From NCBI GenBank assembly GCA_910588865.1, contig CAJUSJ010000069.1:1-5618 (forward strand): DNA of 5,618 nucleotides, in the 5' to 3' direction. Under the pieces are notes generated by a model, which worked only from the letters and a program-made list of their open reading frames with translations, searched no databases and had not been told where the DNA came from. The stretch is from an uncultured Lachnospiraceae bacterium. GTDB lineage: Bacteria; Bacillota; Clostridia; Lachnospirales; Lachnospiraceae. Positions within the stretch are counted from its first letter, which is position 1; each line of letters starts with the position of its first letter. Both the position numbers and the translations under genes were made by a program. This document shows, one piece after another, positions 5,171 to 5,618 of this stretch.

Positions 5171-5618
5171 ATGACAACCTATTCTCCCCAATGGAAAGAG
5201 AAGCAGGACCCGGCAGCCAACACAGGCCGGGATATGGAGTATTTTCAGGGGATGTATCCCAGGCGGATAAAGGAACTTCAGAAATATGTGGCAAGACAGT
5301 GCGATGCCATGGATTATGCGGGAAGCCCCATTTATGACGAGTATCCGGATGCGGTGATGATCGACAGAACCTGCCAGATCATCTGTCAGAGTCTTTCTGA
5401 CCAATGGCAGGAAGGTGAACAGGAGGAAAGGCCCGGAGGATGGACAGAGGAGGAGCGGCAGATGGAGATATACGAGGCCGGGGACCCGCCTAAAGAGATA
5501 CAACAGCAGAGTGTCGGGCAGGAAATGGATCTTATGGAGAACCGTCCCGGAGGGAACCCGCCGCCAGGTTCCCGTCCGCCCGTAGGGCTGCCGGGTTGGG
5601 GCCCGCCATCTATACCGC
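5171..5618 (+). CDS. Hypothetical protein with Pro/Gly-rich tail, 3' end missing
   Basis: The frame stays open for 149 codons from an ATG with a good ribosome site to the window edge. The N-terminal part holds a compact charged and aromatic segment, MEYFQGMYPRRIKELQKYV then RQCDAMDYAGSPIYDEYPD (about 22-60), with two Cys in the following DRTCQIICQSL (65-75). I recall similar YP...CDxMxYxGSxxYDEYPD segments in uncharacterised Lachnospiraceae proteins, but I know no function. Residues about 79-125 are very acidic and Gln-rich. From about 126 the chain becomes Pro/Gly-rich (RPGGNPPPGSRPPVGLPGWGPP), which suggests a disordered or surface-exposed tail. There is no signal peptide and no membrane segment in the visible part. 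The codon use resembles the GC-richer neighbours. The gene is preceded by repeat copy B and is probably transcribed separately from the nucleotidyltransferase. Confidence 0.75.
   Translation, partial: MTTYSPQWKEKQDPAANTGRDMEYFQGMYPRRIKELQKYVARQCDAMDYAGSPIYDEYPDAVMIDRTCQIICQSLSDQWQEGEQEERPGGWTEEERQMEIYEAGDPPKEIQQQSVGQEMDLMENRPGGNPPPGSRPPVGLPGWGPPSIP

Noticed and set aside
5120..5503. Minus-strand 127-codon frame opposite the edge gene
   Set aside because: It lies opposite a plus-strand frame with a good ribosome site and a coherent composition. Its own translation has no recognisable domain or upstream ribosome site.

Overview
The window looks like chromosomal DNA from an anaerobic, low-to-mid GC Firmicute. 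My best guess is the Lachnospiraceae (the Clostridium bolteae/Hungatella kind). The basis is the style of the F-type ATP synthase proteins, strong AGGAGG-like ribosome sites, a lactose/cellobiose-family PTS permease, and an edge gene resembling a hypothetical family I associate with that group. The placement is from memory and is not proven.

Layout: (1) 1-1480 is the 3' end of an ATP synthase operon, with the last three quarters of atpD followed by a complete atpC, closed by an intrinsic terminator that works on both strands (about 1513-1557). (2) 1565-1646 is a GC-rich noncoding element (copy A). A second copy (B, 4965-5045) lies exactly 3400 bp away in the same orientation. The two are about 84% identical by hand alignment, and several of their differences preserve base pairing as G-U wobbles if the + strand is the RNA. 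(3) 1676-3832 is a visibly AT-richer divergent module: a TetR-type regulator on the minus strand and a lone PTS EIIC permease on the plus strand. The 237-bp gap between them holds two back-to-back sigma-A-type promoters whose -35 boxes overlap, plus two overlapping palindromes in the regulator's leader. (4) 3905-4958 is a GC-richer sugar-nucleotidyltransferase gene with its own promoter and a strong intrinsic terminator. (5) 4965-5045 is copy B. (6) 5171 to the window end is the start of an unrecognised or hypothetical gene with a well-placed ribosome site, a conserved-looking acidic/aromatic N-terminal region and a Pro/Gly-rich tail cut off by the window.

How the parts work together: the ATP synthase genes and the nucleotidyltransferase look like resident core genes. 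The TetR/EIIC pair looks like a self-contained sugar-uptake cassette in which the regulator probably controls itself and the permease through the shared intergenic region. No EIIA, EIIB or glycosidase is visible, so the permease would need phosphoryl-transfer partners encoded elsewhere. The most interesting unexplained feature is the paired structured element, each copy sitting a few bases after an intrinsic terminator.
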